NCBI GenBank assembly: GCA_001801085.1
Contig: MGWR01000061.1
Span: forward strand, 79,329 to 143,328
Direction: 5' to 3'
DNA length: 64,000 nt
From: Gallionellales bacterium GWA2_60_142
Lineage (GTDB): Bacteria; Pseudomonadota; Gammaproteobacteria; Burkholderiales; Gallionellaceae
The stretch's first letter is position 1. Each line of letters starts with the position of its first letter. The notes under the pieces were generated by a model that saw only the letters and a list, made by a program, of their open reading frames with translations, was not told where the DNA came from and searched no databases. The position numbers were made by a program, and so were the translations under genes. Shown one piece after another: positions 22,927 to 31,691 of this stretch.

Positions 22927-23490
22927 ATGAGTGCCATCGATCCAGAAACCCTGCAACAGCACCGCAGCTACCTCCTGCGCTACGCGATGCTGCAACTGCG
23001 CGATCCGCATCTTGCGGAGGATGTCGTGCAGGAGACGCTGATCGCCGCCATCGAGAGCCAAGCCAAGTTCGCCGCTCAGTCTTCTCCGCGCACCTGGCTG
23101 GTCGGCATCCTCAAGCACAAGATCATGGATCTACTGCGCAAGCGCGCGAGAGAGCCACAGTTGGACGTAGCAGACGGAGAAGACGAGAGCGAACTGGTCG
23201 ATGCCCTATTCAAGGCGAACGGGCGCTGGGCCGATCCGCCGCAGACCTGGGCCGACCCGGAACAGTCGCTGGAGAACGCCAACTTCTGGAACGTGTTCGA
23301 GCAATGCAACCAGCGCATGCCGCTCAACACCGCGCGCGCCTTCATGATGCGCGAGTTCATGGACATGTCGACCGAGGAAATCTGTCAGGAACTGGCCATC
23401 TCAACGACTAACTGCTGGGTGATCCTGCACCGCGCGCGGCTGGCGTTGCGCGAGTGTCTCGATCTGAACTGGTTCGGAAACGCGAGGTGA
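22927..23490 (+). CDS. ECF RNA polymerase sigma factor (RpoE-like)
   Basis: Region 2 (YLLRYAMLQLRDPHLAEDVVQETLIAA) and region 4 (MSTEEICQELAISTTNCWVILHRARLALRECL) are present in 187 residues. The insertion between them (WADPPQTWADPEQSLENANF) is typical of the group annotated as TIGR02943. It ends 2 bp before the anti-sigma gene. It probably controls the Cys-repeat cytochrome genes upstream; no promoter match was proven. Confidence 0.85.
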   Translation: MSAIDPETLQQHRSYLLRYAMLQLRDPHLAEDVVQETLIAAIESQAKFAAQSSPRTWLVGILKHKIMDLLRKRAREPQLDVADGEDESELVDALFKANGRWADPPQTWADPEQSLENANFWNVFEQCNQRMPLNTARAFMMREFMDMSTEEICQELAISTTNCWVILHRARLALRECLDLNWFGNAR

Positions 23491-23492
23491 CC

Positions 23493-23669
23493 ATGCTGGA
23501 CTGCAAACACAACACTGAACTGCTGTCGCAATCCTGCGACCGCCCGATCACGTTGCGCGAACGCATGGCGATGCGCATGCACCTGCTGATGTGCCGCGGC
23601 TGCCGCAACTTCGAGAAGCAGCTGGCCTTCATCCGCAAGGCCGCGCGCGAACTGCCGCGCAAACTATAG
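23493..23669 (+). CDS. Zinc-finger anti-sigma factor (zf-HC2 type)
   Basis: The 58-residue protein starts MLDCKHNTELLSQS and ends with the H-x3-C-x2-C zinc motif HLLMCRGCRNF. There is no membrane segment, so it is a cytoplasmic ZAS-type anti-sigma that should release the adjacent ECF sigma on oxidation or metal exchange. The start ATG 23493 is directly behind the sigma stop with GAGGTG as ribosome site. Confidence 0.8.
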   Translation: MLDCKHNTELLSQSCDRPITLRERMAMRMHLLMCRGCRNFEKQLAFIRKAARELPRKL

Positions 23670-23679
23670 GCCGACTCCG

Positions 23680-24603
23680 ATGACAGAACCGAATGCCGCG
23701 CCGCATATCAACGACTTCCTGCGCCGCCTGCATCTCGGCTCCGAGGTGTACTACGTCGGCCAGTTGTGCGACGCCTGGCACATGTCCACGCCCGGCGGCT
23801 CCGATGCCACCACCTTCCATCTGGTGTGCATCGGCGAGGCGTGGATACACATGCCGGACGGCACGAAGCCGACGCGAATGACGGCCGGCGACATCGCCTT
23901 CTTTGCGCACGATGCGGCGCACGCCTTCGGCGCCCAGCCCGTCATCCCGCAGCAACCCTTCGATTATTCGCACCCCGCGCCGCTGGACAAGAACGCGCCC
24001 GGCGCCGGCCTGCTGTGCGGCCACCTGAGGCTGCCCGCGCATATCCGCCGCCTGCTGCTCGCCTCGTTCCCGGACTTCATGCTGATCCGCCCGGATAAAA
24101 GCCCCGTGGGGCGGCAGATGCGCGACCTGATCGAGATGATGACCGAAGAGGCGACGCAGAACGACCTCGGCGTGACCGCGATCCTGGATCGCCTGTCGGA
24201 CATGCTGTTCCTGTATGTCATCCGTCATGCGCTGCATCAGCAGCCGAACCTGTCACCCTTGCTGGCGGCATTGTCGGACGAACACCTGCGCCCTGCCGTA
24301 TCGGCCTTCATCGATGCGCCCGCCGAAAGCTGGACGGTGGAGCGCCTCGCAGGGCTGGCCTGCCAGTCGCGCTCCGCGTTCTCGGAGCGCTTCACGCAAC
24401 TGGTCAGGATGCCGCCGATGGAGTTCGTCGCGACCTGGCGCATGCAGATGGCGGCCGCCATGCTGGCGGACGAACGCGCCAACATGCTGGATATCGCAAT
24501 GAAGTGCGGCTACGAGTCCGAAGCCGCGTTCCGCAAGGCATTCAAGCGCATTATCGGCACCCCGCCCGGGAAAGTCCGCGGCCACGGCTCCAGTATCGCC
24601 TGA
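23680..24603 (+). CDS. AraC-family regulator with cupin sensor domain
   Basis: The N-terminal half is a cupin-type sensor (FHLVCIGEAWIHMPDGTKPTRMTAGDIAFFAHDAAH). The C-terminal half has both AraC helix-turn-helices (WTVERLAGLACQSRSAFSERFTQLV and ANMLDIAMKCGYESEAAFRKAFKR). 307 residues. It lies upstream of the truncated CMD gene and glutaredoxin. The 36-bp element that recurs at 24670, 30583 and 33248 is the likely operator. Such regulators commonly respond to reactive chlorine or electrophiles, but the inducer is not known here. Confidence 0.85.
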   Translation: MTEPNAAPHINDFLRRLHLGSEVYYVGQLCDAWHMSTPGGSDATTFHLVCIGEAWIHMPDGTKPTRMTAGDIAFFAHDAAHAFGAQPVIPQQPFDYSHPAPLDKNAPGAGLLCGHLRLPAHIRRLLLASFPDFMLIRPDKSPVGRQMRDLIEMMTEEATQNDLGVTAILDRLSDMLFLYVIRHALHQQPNLSPLLAALSDEHLRPAVSAFIDAPAESWTVERLAGLACQSRSAFSERFTQLVRMPPMEFVATWRMQMAAAMLADERANMLDIAMKCGYESEAAFRKAFKRIIGTPPGKVRGHGSSIA

Positions 24604-24669
24604 TATTCCGCACTCCGCTCCCGCGCCGTAAACGCTCCAGCATTTACGGCGCAGAAATTTGCGCTTATC

Positions 24670-24705
24670 TGGACGAATAGACACAAATCCCGCCTTTACA
24701 GTCAT
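24670..24705. promoter_or_regulatory. 36-bp repeated element, copy 1 (putative AraC operator)
   Basis: TGGACGAATAGACACAAATC opens the element and CAGTCAT closes it. It matches copies at 30583-30618 and 33248-33283 at about 28-32 of 36 positions. It lies 67 bp after the AraC gene and upstream of the CMD remnant and glutaredoxin gene. Confidence 0.65.
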
Positions 24706-24780
24706 AGCCCCTGAAATAGCAATTCACGAGAATAAGTCTCGGGCAGCACTTCCGCTGCCTGCTCAATTCTGGAGCTCATC

Positions 24781-24939
24781 GTGAATTCATTCGAACTGCA
24801 CACTCGCAATTCCGCAGCGCCGGCGTTGGCCCCGATTCCCGGTGCCGCACAGAACACACGCGGGTACGAGCAAAACCTGTCGGCACATCTGACGGAATCC
24901 CCTGCTGCATTGAAGCCCTATGTGTGCCGCAAACATTAA
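24781..24939 (+). pseudogene. Truncated CMD (AhpD-like) gene remnant
   Basis: From GTG 24781 the 52 codons (NSFELHTRNSAAPALAPIPG to SPAALKPYVCRKH) align with the first 52 residues of the intact CMD protein at 30695-31276 (STFKLHTIGSAPAASAPILE to SPSTLKAYKQLG). The start context is also shared (GGAG-n-CATC-GTG). The catalytic CxxC half is missing. It may still be translated as a leader to the glutaredoxin gene. Confidence 0.75.
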
Positions 24940-24962
24940 CTCGACACATCGGGAGACAAAAA

Positions 24963-25223
24963 ATGTCAGGCATCACGATTTACACCAAAAAACATTGCTC
25001 TTACTGCGTCCAGGCCAAGGTGCTACTCCAAAGCAAGGAATATTTGTTCCATGAGATCAGCCTCGAAGCGCATCCGGAACTGCTGCTGGAAGTCATGGAG
25101 AGATCCGGACAACGCACCGTCCCGCAAATTTTCGTAGGCAACCAATCTGTCGGCGGCTTCACCGAGCTGTTCCAGAAAATATCGAACGGCGAGTTCGATG
25201 CATTAATTCAACCATCAACTTAA
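24963..25223 (+). CDS. grxC: Glutaredoxin 3 (GrxC type)
   Basis: The 86-residue protein has MSGITIYTKKHCSYCVQAKVL with the dithiol active site CSYC, the cis-Pro TVPQIFVG and the glutathione-binding GGFTEL. GGAG lies 7 bases before ATG 24963. It follows the CMD remnant and the AraC element, so it is likely induced with the cluster. A housekeeping role is also possible. Confidence 0.9.
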   Translation: MSGITIYTKKHCSYCVQAKVLLQSKEYLFHEISLEAHPELLLEVMERSGQRTVPQIFVGNQSVGGFTELFQKISNGEFDALIQPST

Positions 25224-25242
25224 CAATAACCGAGGAGCGATC

Positions 25243-25995
25243 ATGAAAACGATATTTAATCCAATCAAAAAAACGGCACAAACCCTGGCCATGCTGGTGG
25301 CAATCACTTCGAGCGCCTGGGCCGAATTACCCAATCCCGGAATGACCATCGATCCTGCACGCACAGCGCTGGTCATCACCGATCCGCAGAACGACTTCCT
25401 GAGTCCCAAGGGCGTGACCTGGGGCGTGGTTGGCAAGAGCGTGGAGAAAAACGGGACGGTCGAGCATATCGAGCAATTGTTCAAGGCCGCCAAGGCAAAT
25501 AATATTCCCGTGTTTGTCTCGCCGCATTACTACTACCAGCACGACCATCAGTGGAAATTCGAGGGCGCGCTGGAAACGCTGATGCACAAGATCGGCATGT
25601 TCGACCGCAAGGGCGCGTTGACCACGGAAGGCTTCAAGGATTCCGGTGCGGATTGGCTGAAGCAATACAAACCGTATATCGAAGACGGCAAGACCGTGGT
25701 GACCAGCCCGCACAAGGTATACGGCCCGGAGACCAATGATCTGGTGCTGCAACTGCGCAAACGCGGGATTGATAAAGTGATCCTCGCCGGCATGTCCGCC
25801 AACCTGTGTACCGAATCCCACTTGCGCGAATTTCTGGAACAGGGCTTTGAAGTCGCCGTGGTGACCGATGCCACCGCCGCAGCGCAACTACCGGAAGGGG
25901 ACGGTTACGAGGCCGCGCTGGTAAATTTCCGCTACATGGCCAACACCACCTGGAATACCGCACAGGCTGTCGAGGAAATAGGCAAGAGCAAGTAG
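25243..25995 (+). CDS. Exported isochorismatase-family cysteine hydrolase
   Basis: The 250-residue protein has a signal peptide (up to SSAWA-E) and an isochorismatase-like fold with Asp (ITDPQNDFLS) and catalytic Cys (ILAGMSANLCTESHLREFLE). The likely Lys of the triad is in SPHKVYGPETND. Export is unusual for this family. It lies 20 bp after the glutaredoxin gene. Substrates may be amides or N-halo compounds; nothing in the sequence decides. Confidence 0.85.
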   Translation: MKTIFNPIKKTAQTLAMLVAITSSAWAELPNPGMTIDPARTALVITDPQNDFLSPKGVTWGVVGKSVEKNGTVEHIEQLFKAAKANNIPVFVSPHYYYQHDHQWKFEGALETLMHKIGMFDRKGALTTEGFKDSGADWLKQYKPYIEDGKTVVTSPHKVYGPETNDLVLQLRKRGIDKVILAGMSANLCTESHLREFLEQGFEVAVVTDATAAAQLPEGDGYEAALVNFRYMANTTWNTAQAVEEIGKSK

Positions 25996-26149
25996 GCCGG
26001 CTTTAATGCCGGCCATTACCTGCCACTGACGGGAGATAAGTCTGGAATGAAAATTCAACCGGCGAATGCGGGCTATACCTCGTCAATCCAGAACAGGCAC
26101 TGCCAAAAGAAGCAGATCAACCCACCCCACCACTTATGGAAATAACCTT

Positions 26150-26917
26150 ATGAAAAGCATCAATCACTCTACGGCCTTGATCATAGGCGGATCAAGCGGG
26201 ATGGGCCTTGCAACCGCGAGGCTGTTGCTGGAGCGCGACATTGCAACCGTCATTGTCGGCAGTTCACTGGAAAAGCTGGAAGCGGCAAAGCGCGAGCTTT
26301 CCGCATCCGGCAGTGTTGAAACCATTCAGGCCAACCTGTACGAGCAGGATGATGTGCAGCGTATTGTCTCGCTCGCCGAAAACCATGGCCGTCACATCAA
26401 ATACCTGGTTAATGCAGCGGGATACTTCAAGCCAACATCATTCCTTGAGCACACTCCAGGGGACTACGACACTTATATGGGTTTGAACCGCGCTGCCTTT
26501 TTCATTTCGCAGGCAGTGGCAAAAAACATGAAGGCAAACGGCGGTGGCTCGATCGTGCATATAGGTTCGATGTGGGCCAAACAAGCGATCAAGGCCACAC
26601 CCTCTTCTGCATATTCGATGGCGAAGGCAGGATTGCACGCACTCACGCAGCACATGGCGATGGAGTTGGCCGACCACAACATTCGTGTGAACGCTGTCTC
26701 GCCGGCGGTGGTGAATACGCCTATTTACAAGTCATTCATTGATCCGGGCAAGATCGTCGAAACACTCGCATCGTTCAACGCCTTTCACCCGATCGGAAGG
26801 ATAGGCACACCCGAGGACGTGGCAAAAACCGTCGACTTTCTGCTGGCAGACGATGCGAGCTGGGTAACTGGCGCAATATGGGATGTCGATGGCGGGGTGA
26901 TCGCCGGGCGAAACTGA
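26150..26917 (+). CDS. Short-chain dehydrogenase/reductase
   Basis: The 255-residue SDR has the cofactor loop [19 protein letters not shown], the catalytic Ser in IVHIGSMWA and Y-x3-K in YSMAKAG. The C-terminal pattern [34 protein letters not shown] is classical. ATG 26150 is the usual start; the ribosome site is weak. It stands 155 bp after the isochorismatase-like gene. Confidence 0.88.
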   Translation: MKSINHSTALIIGGSSGMGLATARLLLERDIATVIVGSSLEKLEAAKRELSASGSVETIQANLYEQDDVQRIVSLAENHGRHIKYLVNAAGYFKPTSFLEHTPGDYDTYMGLNRAAFFISQAVAKNMKANGGGSIVHIGSMWAKQAIKATPSSAYSMAKAGLHALTQHMAMELADHNIRVNAVSPAVVNTPIYKSFIDPGKIVETLASFNAFHPIGRIGTPEDVAKTVDFLLADDASWVTGAIWDVDGGVIAGRN

Positions 26918-26983
26918 ACGCGCCGATGCGCGTGCCTGGCTCAGGTGACGAGCGTTTAGGATTGCAACAGGAAAGGGAAACAG

Positions 26984-27493
26984 ATGTTGATATTCATGCG
27001 AAAGTTGCGGGGAGACGACATGCCGCTGCCACCGAGAGCGAGTCTGCAAGCTGTCGGCCTCGCGTGGCTGGGTGGTTTTCTGGCGATCGCCGTCCTCGCC
27101 GTTTTTTCGGACATGTACGCCGCAGCACTGCTGCTCGGCTCGTTCGGCGCATCATGTGTTCTGGTATTCGGCTACCCGGAGGTGCCATTCTCGCAGCCTA
27201 GGAATGTGCTGTTCGGTCACCTGATCAGCTCCGCAACAGGGCTGGCGTTCATGGCGCTGACAGGCCCGCACTGGTGGACGGTGGCCGGTGCCGTCGGCAC
27301 CGCCATTGCGCTCATGATGCTCACCCGCACCGTCCATCCGCCCGCCGGCTCGAATCCCGTAATCATTTTTCTGGCCCAGCCAGGGTGGGGATTCCTGCTG
27401 TTCCCAACGCTGGCTGGAGCATGTCTGCTGATTGCCGTCGCACTGCTTTACAACAATGTGACGCGTGCAAGCCGCTATCCGAAATACTGGTAA
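26984..27493 (+). CDS. HPP-family membrane protein
   Basis: The 169-residue protein has four predicted helices and the diagnostic HPPAGSNPVI motif, along with LLLGSFGASCVLVFGYPEVPFSQPRN split over two helices. HPP proteins have been linked to nitrite transport in chloroplasts and cyanobacteria. It follows the SDR gene by 66 bp, with GGAAAGGGA before the ATG. The NrtS-like gene at 33943 is a second putative nitrate/nitrite protein in the same cluster. Confidence 0.85.
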   Translation: MLIFMRKLRGDDMPLPPRASLQAVGLAWLGGFLAIAVLAVFSDMYAAALLLGSFGASCVLVFGYPEVPFSQPRNVLFGHLISSATGLAFMALTGPHWWTVAGAVGTAIALMMLTRTVHPPAGSNPVIIFLAQPGWGFLLFPTLAGACLLIAVALLYNNVTRASRYPKYW

Positions 27494-27536
27494 ACGACCT
27501 GGCCGCCGTGAACGGACACCACAAAATAAATGGCCC

Positions 27537-28436
27537 TTAGTTCAGCGCCTTGTCCGCACGCAGTCGCTCGACCGCGAGATCGACGAAACTGCGAATCTTC
27601 GCTGACTTGTGACGCCCTTCGCTGTGGATGACATGCACCGGCAGGTCGGTCCCTTCGTAGTCCCCGAGAACGGTTTTCAGTTCCCCCGAAGCAAGTTGCG
27701 GCGCTACCTGGTAGGACAACAGGCGCGTCAATCCATAACCTTGTCGCGCGGCCTCCAGCGCTCCGTCATTGGTATTTACAACGATGCGCGGCTGGATGCG
27801 CAGTGTTTGTTTTTCGCCGGCCGACTGAAAAATCCAGTCGTTCGTCGGCGAGAGTCCGCTCGACGCAACGAGGCGATGTTGTGCCAAATCATCCGGTGTC
27901 CGGGGAATTCCATGTTTTTCGAGATAGGCCGGTGCACCGACCACGACCCGGCGCACGCGCCCGACGCGGATGGCGCGCAGTGACGAATCCGGCAATTGGC
28001 CGATGCGGATGCCGACATCCATGCCCTCGTCAACCAGGTTCACGACACGATCGACAAACAGTGCCGACACCGTCGTTTGTTCGAAGGCCGACTGATACTC
28101 GGTAATGATCGGCATCACGCACAGCTTGCCAAAGAGCACCGGCGCCGTGACCGCCAATTGCCCGCGCGGCGTCGCATTGATGCCCGCTGCGGCGGCATCG
28201 GCCTCCTCCATCTCGATCATGATGCGGCGCGCGTCCTCAAGGTAGCGCGCCCCGGCTTCGGTCACGCGCACGACGCGCGTAGTCCGGATGAGCAAACGCA
28301 CCCCCAGCCGTTCTTCCAGCGCCACCACGGCGCGCGTCACCGCTGGAGGTGACATCTTCAGGTGCCGGGCACCGCCGGCAAAACTTTCGGCTTCGGCAAC
28401 GGCGACAAAGACGTTCATCAGGTGGAAACGGTTCAT
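27537..28436 (-). CDS. LysR-family regulator
   Basis: The 299-residue protein has an N-terminal winged helix (FVAVAEAESFAGGARHLKMSPPAVTRAVVALEERLG) and an effector domain of the CrgA/DmlR type (GQLAVTAPVLFGKLCVMPII). It is divergent from the CMD gene at 28568 across a 131-bp AT-rich gap (28437-28567), so it probably controls that gene. Confidence 0.88.
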   Translation of the reverse strand: MNRFHLMNVFVAVAEAESFAGGARHLKMSPPAVTRAVVALEERLGVRLLIRTTRVVRVTEAGARYLEDARRIMIEMEEADAAAAGINATPRGQLAVTAPVLFGKLCVMPIITEYQSAFEQTTVSALFVDRVVNLVDEGMDVGIRIGQLPDSSLRAIRVGRVRRVVVGAPAYLEKHGIPRTPDDLAQHRLVASSGLSPTNDWIFQSAGEKQTLRIQPRIVVNTNDGALEAARQGYGLTRLLSYQVAPQLASGELKTVLGDYEGTDLPVHVIHSEGRHKSAKIRSFVDLAVERLRADKALN

Positions 28437-28567
28437 TATTGTTTCTCCAATCGGAATAATTAATTACATTCTATAGGTATTCTTGCTTTCAATCATCTTT
28501 GGCAAAGTGGCGACCGTCGGCAACACAGCGACACCCCAACCTCAACATCACGCAAAGGATGAATATC

Positions 28568-29113
28568 ATGGCCCGCATCAACGTCGTCACCCACGAAACC
28601 GCCAACGCCGAACAAAAGGCGCTTTTCGACGCGATCCAATCGCAACTCGGCATCGTCCCAAACTTTCTCAAGGTGTTCGCCAACTCGCCGGATGCCCTCA
28701 AGGCATTCCTCGGCCTGCACGGCATCGCCAACGGCGGCAGCCTCGATCCCCAGACCCGCGAACGCATCGCCCTTGCGCTGGCGCAACAGAACGCCTGCGA
28801 ATACTGCCTGTCGGCGCACACCGCAATCGGTCGCAAGGCCGGCCTCAACGGTGCCGAGATGGATGCCAACCGTGCCGGCACCAGCCAGGATGCCAGAGCC
28901 GCTGCCGCCGTGAGGTTCGCCCGGGCCATCAATGATCACACCGGCGACGTCACCACCGACGAACTGGACGAAGTTCGCAGCGCCGGCTACAGCGAGGCGG
29001 AAATCGTCGAGATCATCACTCACGTCGGCATGAACATCCTGACGAACCTCATCGGCAGGGCCAGCCGCGTCGAAATCGACTTTCCGAAAGTCGACTTGAA
29101 ACTCGCCGCCTGA
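28568..29113 (+). CDS. CMD family peroxidase-like protein (AhpD fold), copy 1
   Basis: The 181-residue protein has the AhpD-type motif ACEYCLSAHTAIGRKAG (E-x2-C-x3-H-type site) and an N-terminal GIVPNFLKVFANSP typical of CMD-domain proteins. It likely has thiol peroxidase or disulfide reductase activity. A downstream ATG 28568 behind AAGGATG is preferred to 28559. It stands between LysR and the PNPOx-reductase fusion. Confidence 0.85.
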   Translation: MARINVVTHETANAEQKALFDAIQSQLGIVPNFLKVFANSPDALKAFLGLHGIANGGSLDPQTRERIALALAQQNACEYCLSAHTAIGRKAGLNGAEMDANRAGTSQDARAAAAVRFARAINDHTGDVTTDELDEVRSAGYSEAEIVEIITHVGMNILTNLIGRASRVEIDFPKVDLKLAA

Positions 29114-29164
29114 GAACGAGGCGATGGCGGAAGGGAACCCTTCCGCCTACGAAAGGAGACATCC

Positions 29165-30460
29165 ATGGCCAACGCATTTTTCCATACTGCGTTCACACCG
29201 AACGTCAAGGCCGTGCAGACCCGCATGGGAAGCCGCGAGGCCTATGGCCTCCATGAGCAGGGCCCGGTGGAAGAACCCGAACTTGGTCCGAACGAGATCG
29301 CCTTCATCGAGGCGCGCGACAGTTTTTATCAAGGATCTGCAGGCGAAACCGGCTGGCCCTATGTCCAGCATCGCGGGGGGCCTGCCGGCTTCCTCAAAGT
29401 ACTCGACGCACACACCGTCGGCTACGCCGACTTCGCCGGAAACCGTCAGTACATCTCGACGGGCAACCTCGCCGGCGACAACCGCGTCAGCCTGTTCCTG
29501 ATGGACTACCCGCACCAGACCCGGCTGAAGATATTCGGCCGGGCGCAGGTGATCGACGAGGACAGCGATTCCGGACTGCTGGCACGTCTGGACAATCCCC
29601 ATTACCGGGCGCGCGTTGAGCGCGGCATTGTCATCCGTATCGAGGGCTTCGACTGGAACTGCCCGAAGTACATCACCCCCCGCTATACGGAAGGCGAAGT
29701 CGTGCAAAGGATCAAGCAGGCCACGTCGGCGCTGGCAGCGCAGGCTTCGCGGCAGAACGCACGGCCTGAGGAAGCGCTCGGCAACGGCGCGCTTGCGCTC
29801 ACGGTCACCGGTGTCCGCCAGCTGACCCCGCGCATCCGCGCCTACGAACTGCATGCCGAAGACTGGGGCGACCTGCCGCCGGCTGAGGCCGGCGCACACC
29901 TCGATGTGCCGGTGCGTCTTGTCGACGGATCGGTGGTCACGCGACAGTACTCGCTCGCGGCGGATCCCAGACACCGCGACATGTACGAGATCGCCGTGCT
30001 CCGCGAGAGCGACGGACGCGGCGGCTCGCGGGCGATCCACGAGACCTGGCAGATCGGCACGCGGCTGCGCGTCGCACCGCCGGCCAACCACTTTCCGCTG
30101 CACGCCGATTCGCGCCCTGCGGTGCTGATTGCCGGCGGGATCGGAATCACGCCGATCAAGGCCATGGCACAGGCACTGAAGCGGCGCAACGTACCGTTCG
30201 AACTGCACTACACGGGGCGGTCGCTCGCTGACATGGCCTACCGCGACCGGCTCGCAGTCGAATTTACGAACGGCTATTTCACCTATTTCAGCCGCGTGCC
30301 GGGCCACCGACGCCTCGATGTTGCCGAAGTGATGGAGCATGCTGCCGTCGGCGCCGTGTTCTACGTCTGCGGCCCGGTCGCGCTGATCGAGGCTGCGCGC
30401 ACGGCCGCAAACCGGCTGGGTATCGCACCGGAGCGGGTGCAGCAAGAGTCGTTCTATTAA
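29165..30460 (+). CDS. PNPOx-type flavin domain fused to a ferredoxin-reductase-like domain
   Basis: Residues about 1-200 are a pyridoxamine-phosphate-oxidase-like split barrel (RDSFYQGSAGETGWPYVQHR, GNRQYISTGNL). Residues about 205-431 are an FAD/NAD(P)H reductase of the phthalate dioxygenase reductase type (RQYSLAADP, ILIAGGIGITPIKAMA, YVCGPVALIE). The C-terminal 2Fe-2S ferredoxin domain of that reductase group is missing; the protein ends at QQESFY. It follows CMD copy 1 by 51 bp. It may deliver reducing power to a hemoprotein or thiol partner. Confidence 0.85.
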   Translation: MANAFFHTAFTPNVKAVQTRMGSREAYGLHEQGPVEEPELGPNEIAFIEARDSFYQGSAGETGWPYVQHRGGPAGFLKVLDAHTVGYADFAGNRQYISTGNLAGDNRVSLFLMDYPHQTRLKIFGRAQVIDEDSDSGLLARLDNPHYRARVERGIVIRIEGFDWNCPKYITPRYTEGEVVQRIKQATSALAAQASRQNARPEEALGNGALALTVTGVRQLTPRIRAYELHAEDWGDLPPAEAGAHLDVPVRLVDGSVVTRQYSLAADPRHRDMYEIAVLRESDGRGGSRAIHETWQIGTRLRVAPPANHFPLHADSRPAVLIAGGIGITPIKAMAQALKRRNVPFELHYTGRSLADMAYRDRLAVEFTNGYFTYFSRVPGHRRLDVAEVMEHAAVGAVFYVCGPVALIEAARTAANRLGIAPERVQQESFY

Positions 30461-30582
30461 CGTGAATCGAGCGGGATCTTGTCCCTCTCGCCCGCTTGCG
30501 GGATAACCAGCGACTTGGCCGCGGGCGCATCGTCGCCGTTCCGCCGGACAAGGTTCGCGGCCGACCCGCCGCAACACATCTC

Positions 30583-30618
30583 TGGATGATCGGACATAAA
30601 TCCCGCTCTGGCAGTCAT
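30583..30618. promoter_or_regulatory. 36-bp repeated element, copy 2 (putative AraC operator)
   Basis: TGGATGATCGGACATAAATC to CAGTCAT, about 30 of 36 positions shared with the other two copies. It lies 77 bp upstream of the GTG of the CMD gene, and includes the ATG at 30617, which argues against translation starting there. Confidence 0.7.
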
Positions 30619-30694
30619 GGAGACCTCCCCTCCGAATCCTGACAATGGATTCCAGCAACTCGTCCCGTTGCTTAACCAATTTCAGGAGATCATC

Positions 30695-31276
30695 GTGAGT
30701 ACATTCAAGCTGCATACCATCGGCTCTGCCCCTGCGGCATCCGCCCCCATCCTCGAAGAGGCCAACAAAGGCCTGGGCTTCATCCCCAACCTGTATGCCA
30801 ACCTGGCCGAGTCGCCTTCGACCCTGAAAGCATACAAGCAACTCGGCGCCCTGCTCGAACAGAGTGCCTTCACCCCCGAAGAGCAGCAGGTCATCCTGAT
30901 TGCCGTCAGCGTCGAGAACAACTGCTCATATTGCGTGGCGGCTCACTCGTTCATTGCCAAGAACATGGTCAATGTCGCCGGCGAGGTTGTCGCGGCACTC
31001 CGCAATGACCAGGCGCTTTCAAGCCCCAAGCTGAATGCGCTGTCCCTGTTCGCAAAGGCTGTCGTGCGTGAGCGCGGCTGGGTCGCCGACAGTCAGGCGC
31101 TCAAGGATTTCTTCGCCGCCGGCTACGGCCGCCAACATGCGCTTGAAGTCGTGCTGGGCGTCACCATGAAGACCCTGAGCAACTACGCCAACCATTTGAT
31201 GGATACGCCGCTGGATGTCGTATTCGCCAGCGAAGAATGGGAAGCGACAAGCAAGGCCGCGTGCTGCGGGCATTAA
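30695..31276 (+). CDS. CMD family peroxidase-like protein (AhpD fold), copy 2
   Basis: 193 residues from GTG 30695, behind AGGAG. The active site is NNCSYCVAAHSFIAKN and the N-terminal half has GLGFIPNLYANLAESP. I reject the ATG at 30617, as it lies within the regulatory element. A truncated copy is found at 24781-24939. It ends with ACCGH. AhpD-type thiol peroxidase activity is likely. The next genes are a tautomerase and a thioredoxin-fold protein. Confidence 0.88.
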   Translation: MSTFKLHTIGSAPAASAPILEEANKGLGFIPNLYANLAESPSTLKAYKQLGALLEQSAFTPEEQQVILIAVSVENNCSYCVAAHSFIAKNMVNVAGEVVAALRNDQALSSPKLNALSLFAKAVVRERGWVADSQALKDFFAAGYGRQHALEVVLGVTMKTLSNYANHLMDTPLDVVFASEEWEATSKAACCGH

Positions 31277-31365
31277 TCCGGGAGGGGTAATTCGCACGCG
31301 AAGTTTGTGTGTGGTCGCCACTCAAGGGCATCAGTTCAAATTCAACCAATGAAAGGAAATCAATC

Positions 31366-31581
31366 ATGCCACTCGTACAAATCAAGGGGATCAGCGGTTA
31401 TCTGTCCATCGAGCAAAAACAGGAAATCATCCGCAAGGTCACCGATGCCGTGCTGTCGGTGGAAGGCGAAGGCCTGCGCTCCGTAACCTGGGTGCTGATC
31501 GAGGATGTTCCATCCGGCGCATGGGGCGTGGGGGGTACGCCTGTCAGCTCGGACGATCTTCGTGCGATGAGCAAGGCCTGA
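31366..31581 (+). CDS. 4-oxalocrotonate tautomerase family protein
   Basis: The 71-residue protein starts MPLVQIKGISGYLSIEQKQE, with Pro2 in the catalytic N-terminal position. It continues with the family core EIIRKVTDAVLSVEGE and VTWVLIEDVPSGAWGVGG. GAAAGGA lies upstream of ATG 31366. It may act on unsaturated carboxylic acids. It is 89 bp after CMD copy 2. Confidence 0.88.
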   Translation: MPLVQIKGISGYLSIEQKQEIIRKVTDAVLSVEGEGLRSVTWVLIEDVPSGAWGVGGTPVSSDDLRAMSKA

Positions 31582-31691
31582 TTCTCGATGGCGTCCGAGG
31601 TGCAGTCGGCGAAGGCCGCCATCAATCAGTTCACGTCCCGCAAGGCATGTCCCTGCGGGATGTCTCAACCGAATCGAAGAAGGGAATTATC

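Noticed and set aside
30617..30694. ATG 30617 as start of CMD copy 2
   Set aside because: It falls inside the 36-bp regulatory element, and the GTG at 30695 has a strong ribosome site and the family start.
29147..30841. Long minus-strand reading opposite the PNPOx-reductase fusion
   Set aside because: Composition is shadow-like and the plus strand has both flavin domains.
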